Below are positions 22,381 to 32,563 of a stretch of DNA of 64,000 bases, piece after piece; positions within the stretch are counted from its first letter, which is position 1, and each line of letters begins with the position of its first letter. The position numbers and the translations under genes are program-made. The stretch covers positions 434,001 through 498,000 of the forward strand of contig JALGAS010000007.1 in the NCBI GenBank assembly GCA_023078685.1, in the 5' to 3' direction. The stretch comes from Neopestalotiopsis rosae. Lineage: Eukaryota; Ascomycota; Sordariomycetes; Amphisphaeriales; Sporocadaceae. Under the pieces are notes generated by a model. It was not told the DNA's origin, made no database searches, and saw only the letters and a list, made by a program, of their open reading frames with translations.

Positions 22381-23184
22381 CACGCGAGTCTCGTCACCAT
22401 GGCTGAGAAGTATGCGAGTAACATTGGTACAAACAGCAGCAAACCCGCGGAGTCCGAACTCACCTAGGCAGCAGAAGCTCATTTAACATGGAAAGGGTAT
22501 ATGACTAGTTCCGCCTCCACATTGAAGACTTCATCTAGTTTGTAAGCATGATCATATAAGCTTGGCGGGCGCATTGGGAAACGTTTCTAAATATGCCAGC
22601 TTTTCTTGCCGGGATCTTTTAGACGAACAGGCAGATGGCAAATCCTGGTTCCCGTTTGGCATTGGGCTGCATCGCAATTGCTGCAGCATTGACTTCCAAC
22701 GAAAACCGGCGACCGTCGTATCTCGTGTTTGAAAAGCCGGCGCGACAGTCAAAGTAAACAAGACGAGGGAGCAATGGTGACATACTTTGCCTTTTCTTTT
22801 TCTGGCAGAGTTGCCTAAGATGACGATTATTCCCAGCAGCGGCACAACTTCCCCCCGCAGTGACTCACAAAAAGACCTGGAGATGAGCTAGAGACCCCTT
22901 GAAAGCTGACGGAAAGCGGTCAAAGCGTGTTTTGGCATCCGATTGGTGATATTCTATAGCATGACAGGGGGGTTTCCTGATTATCTCTAGATCAGATAAG
23001 ATTGCTTGGCATCTGATCTGATAAAAATGCTTGGCATTGCTCTTATATCCGGCGCGCTTTCATATGTGTGTGTATATATATATGAGGACAATGCAATATT
23101 CGTATTCAAGCTGGCAGTGACACAATCCAACCCCTGGAATTCAGTGTTTACTTCAAGAATAGGTACACAAATTGATTCTATTGA
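22381..23184. other. Upstream region of the MFS transporter gene
   Basis: About 800 bp without a convincing gene. A TATATATATATG stretch at about 23073-23084, roughly 100 bp before the start codon, could serve as a TATA element. Confidence 0.4.
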
Positions 23185-25246
23185 ATGAAAGACAAAATGA
23201 TGTCCAGTACCAAGGGCGTTCCAGACAACACCACGATCGGTGGCCTCGTAGAAGCCGAGGCCGCAACAGCCATCTCGAATACTACCGCGGCCCAGTACGG
23301 AGAAGAAGAAGAAGGGACCGACAATGATCCTCATCTCGTCATGTTCCACGAACCCTTTGACGCAGAGAACCCCCAGACCTGGCCCAGCAACCGCAAGTGG
23401 GCCGTGACAAACGTCTTGTCCGCCACGGGCTTCAACCGCATCATGGTGTCTACCATCATGGCCCCGGCGCTGCCCGCCCTGGCCGCCGAGCTGGGCATGA
23501 GCACCACCGAGTCCGTCATGAGCCTGTCCATCTACGTGCTCGCGACCGCTCTCGGCCCGCTGGTGATTGGTCCTTTATCTGAAATGTATGGCCGACAGGT
23601 TGTCCGTGAGTGAAACTTTTTTTCAAAGTTATATATTTATACTGTTTGTGCTGTCATGTCGGTAAACAACGGCTATTTTCATATTATCCCAGCTTGTGTA
23701 CTGCAAAAGCATTCCCAAGGCCGCCAAGTGGTAGACCAATCCCAACTCTGTTTGATTTTCACGAAATAAATCCCGAGTTTGTATTTTTCAACTCACAGAC
23801 AAATTGCTGATTCCTGCCTATTCGGATTGGCATACAAAGTCCACGCATCCAATGCCTGGTTCCTACTGTGGAACATGGTCTGCGGCTTCGCCAACACCAA
23901 AGAACTCCTCATCGCCTCGCGCTTCCTGGCCGGCTTTGGGGCCAGTGCCATTTACTCTCTGGCCGGCGGCGTGCTGGGCGACGTGTGGTCCGCCGAGCAG
24001 CGAGGTCGGTCTCTGGGACTTTATATCCTCATTCCCATCCTGGGATCTGCAGTTGGTGAGTTTTGTCCTCGGTATAGGTTTCTCTTTTTCTTTTCTTTTG
24101 TCTTTCTTTTTCCTTTTCCTCCTCCTGGTTTGTCTTAACAGTCAGGCACTTGCTATTGATGGAAATGTTCCCTACGGATCTTTTATCCCTCCTATCGTCT
24201 TACCAATTGCTGAAATGTTTTTTTTCTGGATTCAGGACCAATCATTGGCGGATTCATGGCGGCGCGGACGACGTGGAGGTGGATGTTCTGGGCCACGTCC
24301 ATCTTCCAGGGCCTCATGATGGCCGTCTCCGTCGTCGTCTTCCGGGAGACGTACGCGCCCCTGATCCTGCAGCGGCGCGCCGAGCGGCGGCGGCGGGAGA
24401 CGGGCGACCGCCGGTACCATGCCGCGTCCGAGCGGAGGCGCAACAACCACGAGAAGAAGCACAGCTCCCTCCTGGGCGTGCTGGCCGTCACGCTGACCCG
24501 ACCGCTGCGGCTGCTCGCCTTTCACCCCATCATCCAGGTCACGGCGGCCATTGAGGCCTTTTACTACGGGCTCCTGTACATTGTCCTGTCGAGCTTTGCG
24601 TCCGTGTGGACGGACCAGTACGGGCAGTCGACCGAGGTGAGCGGGCTGCACTACATTGCCTGCGCCCTCGGCGAGGTGGCGGGCGGGCTGGTGGGCGGCC
24701 CGCTCATGGACTTCATGTATCGCCACATGCTCCAGCGAGCCGGCACCGGGGAACACCTGCCCGAGTTTCGCATTCCGCTCATTCTCCCCGTGGCCTTTCT
24801 GGGGCCGGTTGGCCTCTTTGTGTACGGCTGGGCGGCCGAGTTCCGCGTGCACTGGATCGTGGTGGACATTGGTGTGTTTATATACATGTTTGGGGGGCAA
24901 ATTACCGGGATGCCACTGCAGGTCAGTCGTCAAAGCGAAAAAGATTTAACGAATGCTCAAGACAAGAGGAACTGACTTGTGTTTATTTGCTTCAACCGCG
25001 ATGTAGGCTTACGTCATGGACGCATATCCCGAGCACACGAGCAGTGCATTATCGGCCGCACAGTTCCTAAGAAGCATGGCGGCGTTCTCATTCCCGCTGT
25101 TTGCACCAAGCATGTACAAGGCTTTGGGATACGGCTGGGGCAATAGTACCATCGCCTTCATTGCGCTCGTGTTTGGCATACCGGCGCCGTTGACGCTGTG
25201 GTACTGGGGCGCGAAACTGAGAGCAAAGGCGACTTCGAGCCACTAG
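23185..25246 (+). CDS. MFS transporter, DHA1 (drug:H+ antiporter) type
   Basis: Proton-coupled exporter or facilitator in the plasma membrane. Four exons, 23185-23605, 23840-24055, 24236-24921 and 25007-25246, give 520 residues with about 12 predicted membrane helices. The first join restores YGRQVV|LHASNAWF and the second GSAV|GPIIGGF; both are family landmarks. The loop 2-3 motif appears as GPLSEMYGRQ and the DHA1 antiporter motif C as VGPIIGGF. The first 60 residues are hydrophilic and acidic, followed by the typical DAENPQTWPSNRKW entry to helix 1. The central loop (about 255-300) is highly basic. Start codons at 23185, 23197 and 23200 are all possible; the first was kept. The substrate is unknown, and no biosynthetic cluster surrounds it. 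Confidence 0.92.
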
Positions 25247-25524
25247 GAATACGAAGTTACACATGTTGGCAGCTGCATAGGGCCAATCGGTGCTCATGTG
25301 AAAACCCCGAGTAGTCCAAAGACGCGGCTGCGAGCATATTTCACTTTCGGTCGCAATTATTGCCGTAGTTGGCAATATTTTGTTCCGTTCCACCGCGCTT
25401 GCATCCCGGTGGTAATGGACTGGACTGGCGACATCGGGGCCGGCGGTAAATGGGCAGCCTGCCTATATTATTCTAGGTTTAGCACTATTTACAGTATAGA
25501 CAGTGTGGAGTTGGAAGCGTAGTA

Positions 25525-25760
25525 TCAGTTCACCTCGTTGGCGCGCTTGCGCTTGGAATTGAGACTTGTGGGGTGGACCTTTCAATAATTCGACATCAAT
25601 CAGTGCAGACTTGAGACTCTATTACTCACATGTTTGTTCAAGACCTCGGGAATATTAAAATCTCCCAGGTCATTCTGACGCAACTTTTTCTTCATGCGGA
25701 AGGAGATGTCTCGATCCTCGGGCGTACTGTACTGGTCTTGAGTCTTGCTTGACCCAGACT
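25525..25760 (-). pseudogene. 3'-terminal exons of an unidentified gene, probably a truncated relic
   Basis: On the minus strand an open segment (about 25754-25630) reads DQYSTPEDRDISFRMKKKL and IPEVLNKH, then hits a clean GTGAGT donor. The acceptor AAAG lies at 25580-25579 and a last exon (25578-25525) of 17 codons plus stop follows in phase 0 (VHPTSLNSKRKRANEVN), ending with a nuclear-signal-like basic run. The exon-intron logic and codon use look genuine. Upstream a stop in frame interrupts; a nearby segment (MDLFISELDDS) is in another frame, and no 5' exons can be found in the next kilobase. Either the 5' part is lost or it is a small gene I cannot complete. Confidence 0.4.
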
Positions 25761-28051
25761 ATCATCGAGCTCGGAGATAAACAAGTCCATGCCCGCCTTT
25801 TGCCTTCATCTCATTCGTGGGACTGGTGGAGAGCATTTGCATAGTCCAAAAATTGACTATTTTCCGACCAGTAAAGAGACCAAGAGATGATTTATAATGC
25901 AGCGAATGCCACGTGCCTGCACCCTGACACCGGAGTACCTACATATACTATGTTACCCTAGATATGTTTAAAACTCGGCATACGTTGGAAGCATTTTAGG
26001 TTCCCAACCAAAACCACGCTGCTTTTAGTTCTGATATCAGACAGGCAACTCAACTCTGCCGCGAGGATGAGTCGCTTCCTGGGTATAACCAGCAACTGAA
26101 AGAATTTCTTTTGGGTGGGCATGTATTGTGTGATTCGTCAGCTGTCGAAACGGACATCTCGATGAACTATTCTTTCTTCTTTCCCTTTGGATCATTCCCA
26201 TTGAACCACGACGAACAATTTGGTCATATCGTTCAACAGTGCTAATTTCCCCTAGAAGATACATAGGAAAGAACCTGCGCACATATGCTTCGTGCGGCCG
26301 CCCATGCAGTCGACGCTCGCAAATACGCAGGATGTGACAACATCTGGAAGTCGAGTGTTGACATATGAGCGACAAATTTTCAGAAGAGAGCAGCTCGCAG
26401 GAGCTTCCATGTAGAAGACATAGACTACCTCTATGACTGAGCTTCGGAGCAACACATTGGCTATACGTATTACGTAGTGAGGTCTCGGTCCAAATCAGCC
26501 GGCAACTCGAGATCGTTAGGTTGCCCGCTGAGCTAAAGTTGGGCCAGTTATGATGATTCCGTTCTCTTGCGCTATGGTCTCGAGGGCGTTTACAAGCTCA
26601 TCTTGAGAGTTATGTTTTGGAGTTTCAAGCTGAATTCTTGTCAATTCGATTCAGTGGTGAAAAGTGTATGACCCGGAATCCCCGCTCAATTTAATATCCT
26701 GTGGAGGTAAAATACCTCGGAGAATTATCTTCTCCCCTAAACAGGCGGAAGCGAGCCGGTAATCCGCGCCCAAGGATGATTCGTATTCTCGTAAATGGTT
26801 GCTTGACCGTTTGAGCTAACGACTCCTCATGCAGACCTTATAAATTTCAGGGATCCAACTAATTGCCCGGTAACACAACCGTAAAGGGTTTTATTACGAG
26901 GAACTTGATATCATACGAGCAACAGTATGACCTACTGTTTTCAATTGGACGACATCCAGGACATACTTTCAAGCCATTGGCAAGCACTTGTCTTGAAGGT
27001 CAAAGCCCTCGCAGCCTTTAAGCATGACATTAATAGCTCGGACGAAGCCCGGTCCTCTTTTGGCAATGTTGTGTTCGAGCCAGGCGCAGATGAGAGTTGG
27101 ATGAGACGAGTTGGCTGAGTGAATCTGCTCCGCGACGAAGGTGTATAAATTGTGGCAGACTTGGCCAATCAGCTCACCCTCTGATGTATATAAGTGAGAT
27201 GCTTCTGCGTCAAATCCGATCCGGACACGTCGTGCTGCCCATATATTCAGTATCGAGGTCCCAGCACTAGCGTGGTGAGAACAATATGATCACTGGTCCC
27301 TGCATAAGTGCTTCGTGATCCACTGCCGTGAAATCTACCGAACGATTGAAACAAAAGCAGCATGTTGTTTGTTCTTGATTCACCGGACATGACACCTGCA
27401 TTACTGACGTTATACAATGCAGCTATGCAAGACAGTCAAATAGTCAGTCAGCAATGATGATGAAAGACAGAAAATTGCAACGCACAAGAGGAATGAATTC
27501 CTTCAAAGGTCGCGGCTATAGAAGCCGATCTAAACTTGGGCGATCGTCCGAAGCCGCGGGGGCTAGAGTTGTATCGTTGCAGTGATTGGCGCGCAAGGAT
27601 TGGTGGGATAGTCGGGGTTAGAGCTGCCGAACGTCATGCCCCCAATAATTGTTGGAGCGTAATACCGCCCGCTAGACCAAGTCCCCCTCACGACCCAGCA
27701 TTGGAGATAGCAGCAGAGGACCAATTTGACAGCACCCTCTGGCCAATGGTGCGCTGGTGCAAGCGGCTAGGAAGACCAGCGATTCCTGGTCAAGTGAACA
27801 GCCACGGTCAATTGCAATGTCCCGAGTTCGTGACAGCGTTGTAAAATGTGGGATCGTGGGCCGCGGCGTTTGCCTACAAAAACAGGTCCAGGTATAATCG
27901 ACACGAACCCCTCCTTGGATATCTGTATGTTTTCGCCGTGATCTCTCGTCGAGCTGTGTCTTTCTCCCTCTCCCCGATCATTCACCTCCAAAAACTCCTC
28001 TTCCTTGTCAGCCCAGAGACTACAGCTGTACACACGCTTTCAGCCGACAAG
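25761..28051. other. Intergenic region upstream of lad1
   Basis: About 2.3 kb with no supported gene. Minus-strand A-box-like sequences occur at 26535-26525 (TAGCTCAGCGG) and near 26817 (TAGCTCAAACGG), but no matching B box follows either. The last 500 bp contain CCAAT sequences near 27720 and 27745 and one GCGGGG near 27557 that fits a CreA consensus. None of these sites is proven. Confidence 0.4.
27893..27898 (+). promoter_or_regulatory. TATA-like element upstream of lad1
   Basis: TATAAT lies about 160 bp before the lad1 start codon. It is followed by a CT-rich leader, as is common in fungal promoters. Positional assignment only. Confidence 0.3.
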
Positions 28052-29244
28052 ATGAGCCCGTCCGCCATTGATGACGCTCCGTCGCAACTCGACGTGAAGC
28101 CTTCCAAGGCCAACATTGGCGTTTACACCAACCCGGCGCATGATCTCTGGATCAATGAGGCCGAGCCCACTGTCGAGGATGTGCAAAATGGTAGTTCATT
28201 GAAGCATGGTGAAGTTACCGTGGCCGTCAAGAGCACAGGAATTTGCGGGTGAGTACCTCTACGCATCCCTTACGTGCGCGCGCTCTCTCAAGCTGACCGA
28301 CAATGGTATCTAGATCCGATGTTCACTTCTGGCACGCAGGCTGCATTGGCCCCATGATCGTCGAGGGTGACCATATATTGGGACACGAATCCGCCGGACA
28401 AGTCATCGCCGTACACCCTTCGGTGAAACATCTCAAAGTCGGCGACCGAATCGCGATCGAGCCAAATGTCATTTGCAATGAATGCGAGCCATGTCTGACT
28501 GGCAGATACAATGGTTGCGAAAAAGTCGAGTTCTTGTCAACGCCACCAGTACCAGGCCTCTTGAGGCGCTACGTGAACCACCCTGCTGTCTGGTGCCACA
28601 AGATTGGCGACATGTCGTACGAGAATGGCTCGCTACTTGAGCCGCTCAGCGTCGCCCTGGCCGGTATGCAGCGTGCCAAGGTACAATTGGGAGACCCAGT
28701 CTTGATCTGTGGTGCTGGACCTATTGGTCTCATCACTCTGCTTTGCGCCAAGGCTGCTGGAGCCTGCCCTCTGGTGATCACCGACATTGACGAGGGTCGC
28801 CTACAGTTTGCGAAGGAGCTCTGCCCATCCGTCATTACTCACAAAGTAGAGCGGGCCAGCCCCGAGGATGCGGCCAAGGCTATTGTCAAGACCTTTGGCG
28901 GCATCGAGCCCACTGTCGCACTGGAATGCACAGGTGTTGAGAGCAGTCTGGCAGCAGCTATCTGGGCTGTGAAGTTTGGAGGCAAGGTCTTTGTGATTGG
29001 TGTCGGCAAAAATGAGCTGAGCTTTCCCTTTATGAGATGTAGCACGAGAGAGGTTGACTTGCAGTTTCAATATCGATACTGCAACACCTGGCCGCGAGCT
29101 ATTCGTTTGGTGCAGAATGGAGTCATTGATCTTGCCAAGCTGGTAACGCATCGGTACAAGCTTGAGGAAGCACTCGAGGCATTCAAGACGGCAGCCGATC
29201 CAAAGACTGGCGCTATCAAGGTGCAGATCCAGAGTCTTGATTAA
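28052..29244 (+). CDS. lad1: L-arabinitol 4-dehydrogenase
   Basis: Zinc-dependent NAD+ dehydrogenase oxidising L-arabinitol to L-xylulose in fungal L-arabinose catabolism. It belongs to the medium-chain sorbitol dehydrogenase family. Exons 28052-28248 and 28314-29244 join at Gly66 (ICG|SDVHF), giving 375 residues, the usual Lad1 length. Catalytic zinc ligands are C65, H90 and E91. Structural zinc cysteines are C120, C123, C126 and C134 ([15 protein letters not shown]). EPLSVALAG and the Rossmann loop GAGPIG (199-204) follow. Asp223 after the second beta strand (ITDID) matches NAD+ preference. The [10 protein letters not shown] start and [13 protein letters not shown] end closely resemble Trichoderma Lad1, so I prefer LAD over xylitol dehydrogenase. 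Expression is normally induced by L-arabinose through Xyr1/Ara1-type regulators; I see no clear GGCTAA site nearby. Confidence 0.95.
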
Positions 29245-30103
29245 TTTTGTTCATAGAAGGCGGAGTAGGATAAAGAGAATTCCAATCGACTTTTCATGAT
29301 CTGAACTTGCTGAACCCTGGGCTCAATGTTCGTATCCATGGTGATATGGTGATTATCATAGGAAGAACAGGCCATAGCTAAAGAAGACTCATAGTGCTGG
29401 CGTTTTTAAGGTGTGGATGCAGTCTGGACTATGGAGGTATGGAGCTAGCTAGGGAGCTCCTTAGCAAGCTCGAGGAGGAAGGAATATCGGTAACAGAGAT
29501 TGATGTTCATGTCTTTATAAATCGTGTGCAACCTTGCGAAATCAGGAAGCTGTAGACAAGTAATTGGTGTCCACTCTGGTAAATAACTTGGGAAAGAAAA
29601 GAAGAAGACGAGTAGGAGAGTCATGAATTAATTACCTTGATGACCGTCAGTCAGCAGCTTGAGCGATCCATTGGCGGGTTCCTGGACTGAACTGACTGGC
29701 CTGACTTGTTTAAAGACCATGGAAGGAGCACGGGCGAAATTCTCCCTTGTAGTCACAGGTGCTCCAGCTATGAGTCTGGTCAGTGAGTGCAAGGGTACGT
29801 ACCTGAATCAGTGCCCGTGCGAGCCCGTGGGATACGTTCTTTCCCGAAGCAGATGGAGCTGGTGATTGGCCAATCACGGTCAATGTGGAGCCGGCTGCCG
29901 AAAAGTGCTCAACTTTTTACCACGAAGCTCGTGAGATCCCAATCCAACCTCTCCGACGCCGACGACTGACTCCTCTTCAAAACCCCGTCCGCCATCGAAT
30001 ACCCAGTCGCTCACCCAGGCAACCCGTCAGCCTCCCTTCGTCCCTCTTGTCTGTGAGCTCTCGAATACCGCCAGCCCGCAAACCCACGACATAATCGCCC
30101 ATC
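29245..30103. other. Intergenic region between lad1 and ATP20
   Basis: Contains the lad1 3' region and the ATP20 promoter and leader. A CT-rich leader with AAACCC-like repeats occurs at about 29980-30100. No gene is seen. Confidence 0.5.
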
Positions 30104-30950
30104 ATGTCTTCCCAGGCCCTTACGCGCCCCGTCCTCCGCCAGTCCGGAGCTGTGCGCATGGCTGCCCGCAGATTCGAGTCCACCACCACATCCAAGGCCG
30201 CCGACGCCGCCAAGGAGACCGCCTCCAAGGCTTCGAGCTCCGCCTCCGAGTACGCCTCCAAGGCCCAGCAGGGTCTGTCCAAGGTCACCTCCGCCGCTGG
30301 CCCGGCCATTTCGGGCGCTGCCAGGGGTGTCGCCAGCTCCCTGAGCAAGGTCGGTGGCCGGACAGGAAGACTGGTTGCTTTTGCTGAGAGTACGTGGAGA
30401 TTCCTACTCAATTCGAATACACTCTTTCGCAGATGTCCTTGAACTGCCTTTCAAAGCATCTGCTAGGGGAGGAACGGCCCTTTCAAAGAACGAAAGCTAA
30501 CAGGGTTCAATTACAGAGCAAATTCCCCAGGTTATCTACTACTCCAAGGTCGGTGCTGAGCTCAGCAAGATCGTGTTCCGCAACCAGAAGATGACTCCTC
30601 CGTAAGTAGTGCCAGCAAAAAATTGGTCATTTGGATCACATATATTGACGCAACATGTCCAGCTCCCTCGAGACTTTCCAGAGCTACTGGCAGAACCTCT
30701 ACAAGCAGGCGCTCAACCCCAGCAGGCGCTCAACCCCAGCGCTCTTGCGCAAACCGCCTCGCAAACTGCCTCCAAGGCCGCTCAGCAGCCTGCCTCGATA
30801 ATTGAGCGTGTCCGAAACGTGAACCGCGCCCAGCTCATCGCTGGTGGTGTCGTTGCTGCCGAGTGCCTTGGTTTCTTCACCGTCGGCGAGATGATTGGCC
30901 GCTTCAAGCTCATCGGCTACCACGGCGACAACGGTGCTGCCCACCACTAA
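30104..30950 (+). CDS. ATP20: Mitochondrial ATP synthase subunit g, reading frame broken by a 17-bp duplication
   Basis: Small F1Fo-ATP synthase subunit of the inner membrane, needed for dimer formation and crista shape. Exons are 30104-30389, 30517-30601 and 30663-30950. The N-terminus is a basic presequence followed by Ala/Ser/Lys-rich sequence. Exon 2 gives QIPQVIYYSKVGAELSKIVF and exon 3 begins SLETFQSYWQNLYKQALNP, both diagnostic. A perfect 17-bp tandem duplication (30704-30737) then shifts the frame: the exon 3 frame ends at TAA 30799-30801, while the family C-terminus (VRNVNRAQLIAGG, GEMIGRFKLIGY) continues in the other frame to 30950. No alternative splice site I tried repairs this. 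It is either a real loss-of-function allele, a C-terminally altered protein, or a sequencing or assembly error. Confidence 0.88.
30704..30737 (+). repeat. Perfect 17-bp tandem duplication inside ATP20 exon 3
   Basis: AGCAGGCGCTCAACCCC occurs twice head to tail (30704-30720 and 30721-30737). Removing one copy would put the two conserved halves of subunit g in one frame. Confidence 0.97.
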
Positions 30951-32503
30951 ATGCAGTCACGAGACCAGGCTTTTCCAACGCAACGGCAACAGTAGAGAGC
31001 CCCAGGACGCAAAAAAAGACGGGGCCCGGAGATGTTCAATAGACAGGGCACAGGATGAAGAAAGTGCCAGCTGACGGATGTACTCTGCAAATAGGGGGTT
31101 CAGGATACTTGAATCCCCACAGACATTTAGACTAGCGATGAGATAGCCCGCACGTTTACTGCGGTCGTCTTGATCCCTTTTTTGGGGCTCATCATTGAAA
31201 GGAGCAGGGGCTGGTCAAGGATTTGCTTAAAAATCCACCAGTATAGCATGCCCTGCCCTTTTCAAGAGAGCCCTTCCCAAAATTTTCCTTTGTTATCCTG
31301 TACAATACCTGAACGGCATAGGATGGTTGTCTGGAGAGAATCAAATAATCGATTGATAAAAAGCGTACCATGTCCATAACAAGCCACATACATGTGACCA
31401 AAGTTGCTCATTTCAACCTGGTAGGTTTTATCGGCAACTCCATATTTTGTATCTATACAGTCAAGAACCGGGGGAATGAAGCAGAAGACAATGACAACAA
31501 GGCAGAGGAAAGAAGAAGAAGAATGAAAGAGGAGTAAACCCTTGGCACACCGGCAAGGTATATCTATAGCCTTATATTCTCTTGCCATCCAGCCAGTCAG
31601 TGCAAGTCTATTTGTTCAGATCTGGTCGAGAGTTGCTGGGCCGGAGACAATATGGACAGTTTCATTCGAACACTTTAACCTCCCACTGTCGAACGCGTGA
31701 GGTGTAGACGCCCTGAGCGCCCCGTGTACCATTATCATAAAGAAATATATATAGATCACTACTCCTCCTATAGCTGCCATTTACTTTACAGTTTGGAAAG
31801 GTCCATCAAACTCGTGGGCAACTGATCCAGGATGTCATTGTATATCAATCCTGTTCCAAGGGACCATCAATAGTGGTTCAAAGCATCTTGCAATCAATTC
31901 CTGTAGGGTATATATCTGGGTGAGCTATCTCTTTACCAACTCACCCAATTATCCAAGGCATCATCTTTCTGCCACCCTCAACTTGGGTGTGTGCATACAC
32001 ACAAGAGGAAAAGCCAGTGAACAGAGTTACCCAACAGAAAACCCGTCTCCGAGTGTCGCAGACAAGGATTCTGAATTGCCGAAGACGGCTCGTTTTGTCA
32101 CGCAAGAGCTTCCGAGCATGACCGTGGAGATCACATTTGCCCTACTTCATCGCTCGACTTAATGCTCTATTTTTATTTTTTTGATTTGTTTGCTAGGATT
32201 TCAAGATTATTTTTGCTGCAAGGGACTTTGGTGTTCTCTCCCTCTTAAAACACATGACCGATCCGGCGTTCCCCCAATCATTGTCACCTCTCGTGACGCC
32301 ATCATACATGTCTCTCTCCCTCTCTTCCAGAGAAACGGACTAATCAGAAACGCAGCCGATTGGGGAAACCCCAAGTTGCCGAAGACTTGAGCCTTCCGAT
32401 ACGGCCCGCCAACTTTTTGTCTTGCTCACATCCAGTCATCACACATTAAATTTGGGACAGAGGAAGCCGAGTCATGCGTACCCTCCGAGCGGGAGGAAGA
32501 CGG

Positions 32504-32563
32504 GTGTGTGTTTGTGTGTGTGTATGTGTGTGAGGAAGAGAGAGAGAGGGAGAGAGGGAGAGA
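32504..32563 (+). repeat. TG then GA microsatellite
   Basis: An imperfect TG run (about 32504-32532) passes directly into a GA-rich run (about 32532-32563). A minus-strand open frame through it encodes only low-complexity Thr-His repeats. Confidence 0.85.

Noticed and set aside
26525..26820. Two sequences matching a Pol III A box on the minus strand (TAGCTCAGCGG and TAGCTCAAACGG)
   Set aside because: No B box follows at tRNA distance and the downstream sequence does not fold as a T arm. At most these are decayed tRNA remnants.
28052..29244. Alternative call of xylitol dehydrogenase for the lad1 gene
   Set aside because: The N- and C-termini and the [15 protein letters not shown] loop resemble fungal Lad1 more closely. 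A phylogeny would be decisive.
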